Below, piece by piece: positions 17,236-17,551 of a stretch of DNA of 17,551 nt. Under the pieces are notes generated by a model, which saw only the letters and a list, made by a program, of their open reading frames with translations, had not been told where the DNA came from and did no database searches. A program made the position numbers and the translations under genes. How positions within the stretch are numbered: position 1 is the first letter of the stretch; each line of letters begins with the position of its first letter. The DNA is from JAQUOA01 sp037443785 (GTDB lineage: Bacteria > Bacteroidota > Ignavibacteria > UBA10030 > UBA8401), in assembly GCA_037443785.1 (NCBI GenBank), contig JBBINR010000052.1:1-17551 (forward strand), in the 5' to 3' direction.

Positions 17236-17551
17236 ATGAAAAATTTTATTCAATGTTCCTTAAAGTGCATTTTGTTTTTCTTGCTTGTCTATTCAAATCT
17301 TTTTGCACAGTGGTCAAACAATCCCGCTGTCAATAATGCACTCTGCATCGCAGTGGAAAATCAAAGCAATCCCATCAGTGTCAGCGATGGTTTAGGAGGA
17401 GCAATTGTGACGTGGTCTGATTATCGCAGCGGAACGAATAGTGACATCTATGTGCAGAGAATCAATGCATCGGGTGTTGTTCAATGGACTGCCGATGGCG
17501 TTGCCCTCTGCACCGCAGCGGGAAATCAATATAGTCCCGCTATTGTCAGCG
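17236..17551 (+). CDS. Exported protein, N-terminal part (3' partial)
   Basis: The ATG at 17236 follows AAAGGGG (17222-17228) at good ribosome-site spacing and opens a frame without stops to the window end (105 complete codons). Residues 1-24 form a signal peptide (basic start, core ILFFLLVYSNLFA, cleavage before Gln). The two Cys residues in it are not at a lipobox position, so it is not a lipoprotein by this reading. The mature part reads QWSNNPAVNNALCIA, then GGAIVTWSDYRSGTNSDIYVQRINASG and VVQWTADGVALCTAAGN. The GGAIVTWSDYR/DIYVQRI pattern is seen in secreted propeller-like repeat proteins of this bacterial group, and AGNQYSPAIVSDG may begin a second repeat matching SNPISVSDGLGG. A T9SS tail beyond the window would fit, but cannot be seen. 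Confidence 0.85.
   Translation, partial: MKNFIQCSLKCILFFLLVYSNLFAQWSNNPAVNNALCIAVENQSNPISVSDGLGGAIVTWSDYRSGTNSDIYVQRINASGVVQWTADGVALCTAAGNQYSPAIVS

Noticed and set aside
1..17551. tRNA, rRNA, transposase, integrase, phage or toxin-antitoxin genes
   Set aside because: None recognised on either strand; intergenic gaps are all under 200 bp and hold only hairpins and the box array.

Overview
The window is one strand-coherent block (every convincing gene is on the + strand) from a bacterium of the Fibrobacteres-Chlorobi-Bacteroidetes superphylum. The strongest clue is the C-terminal type IX secretion (T9SS) type-A sorting domain with the QNYPNPFNP motif at the end of three large proteins, each preceded by a PLPVEL beta-sandwich module. 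A second clue is that every visible signal peptide ends in Ala followed by Gln. The style of the proteins (PLPVEL module, FG-GAP, NHL and LamG cargo, two-component propeller sensor) fits Ignavibacteria-like lineages best, but genus and species cannot be fixed from this sequence alone.

Layout. (1) 1-2594: 3' part of an FG-GAP (integrin-alpha-like) calcium-loop repeat protein with a T9SS tail, closed by a clear rho-independent terminator (2632-2659). (2) 2704-6406: a sensor histidine kinase with periplasmic propeller and Y_Y_Y domain, overlapping by 8 nt a NarL/FixJ-type response regulator. (3) 6440-6478: an intergenic array of four TACGTA-like boxes at regular spacing. (4) 6552-14163: a 113-residue stand-alone receiver followed after 16 bp by a 2417-residue secreted surface protein made of a beta-helix repeat tract, three LamG-plus-beta-sandwich units and a T9SS tail; a perfect hairpin follows. 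(5) 14273-17053: a TTG-started 12-repeat NHL propeller protein with T9SS tail and a terminator. (6) 17236 to the window end: the N-terminus of another exported protein.

How it may work together (inference). The kinase and LuxR-type regulator form a two-component pair. The box array sits between that pair and the receiver/giant-adhesin operon, so a simple model is an envelope sensor controlling production of a carbohydrate-binding-type surface protein. The flanking genes are further T9SS cargo, so the locus is a cluster of surface and secreted proteins. I see no toxin, CRISPR, phage, transposase, tRNA or rRNA. The least routine signals are the box array, and two GC-rich palindromic repeats lying in frame at the same site of two paralogous sorting modules.
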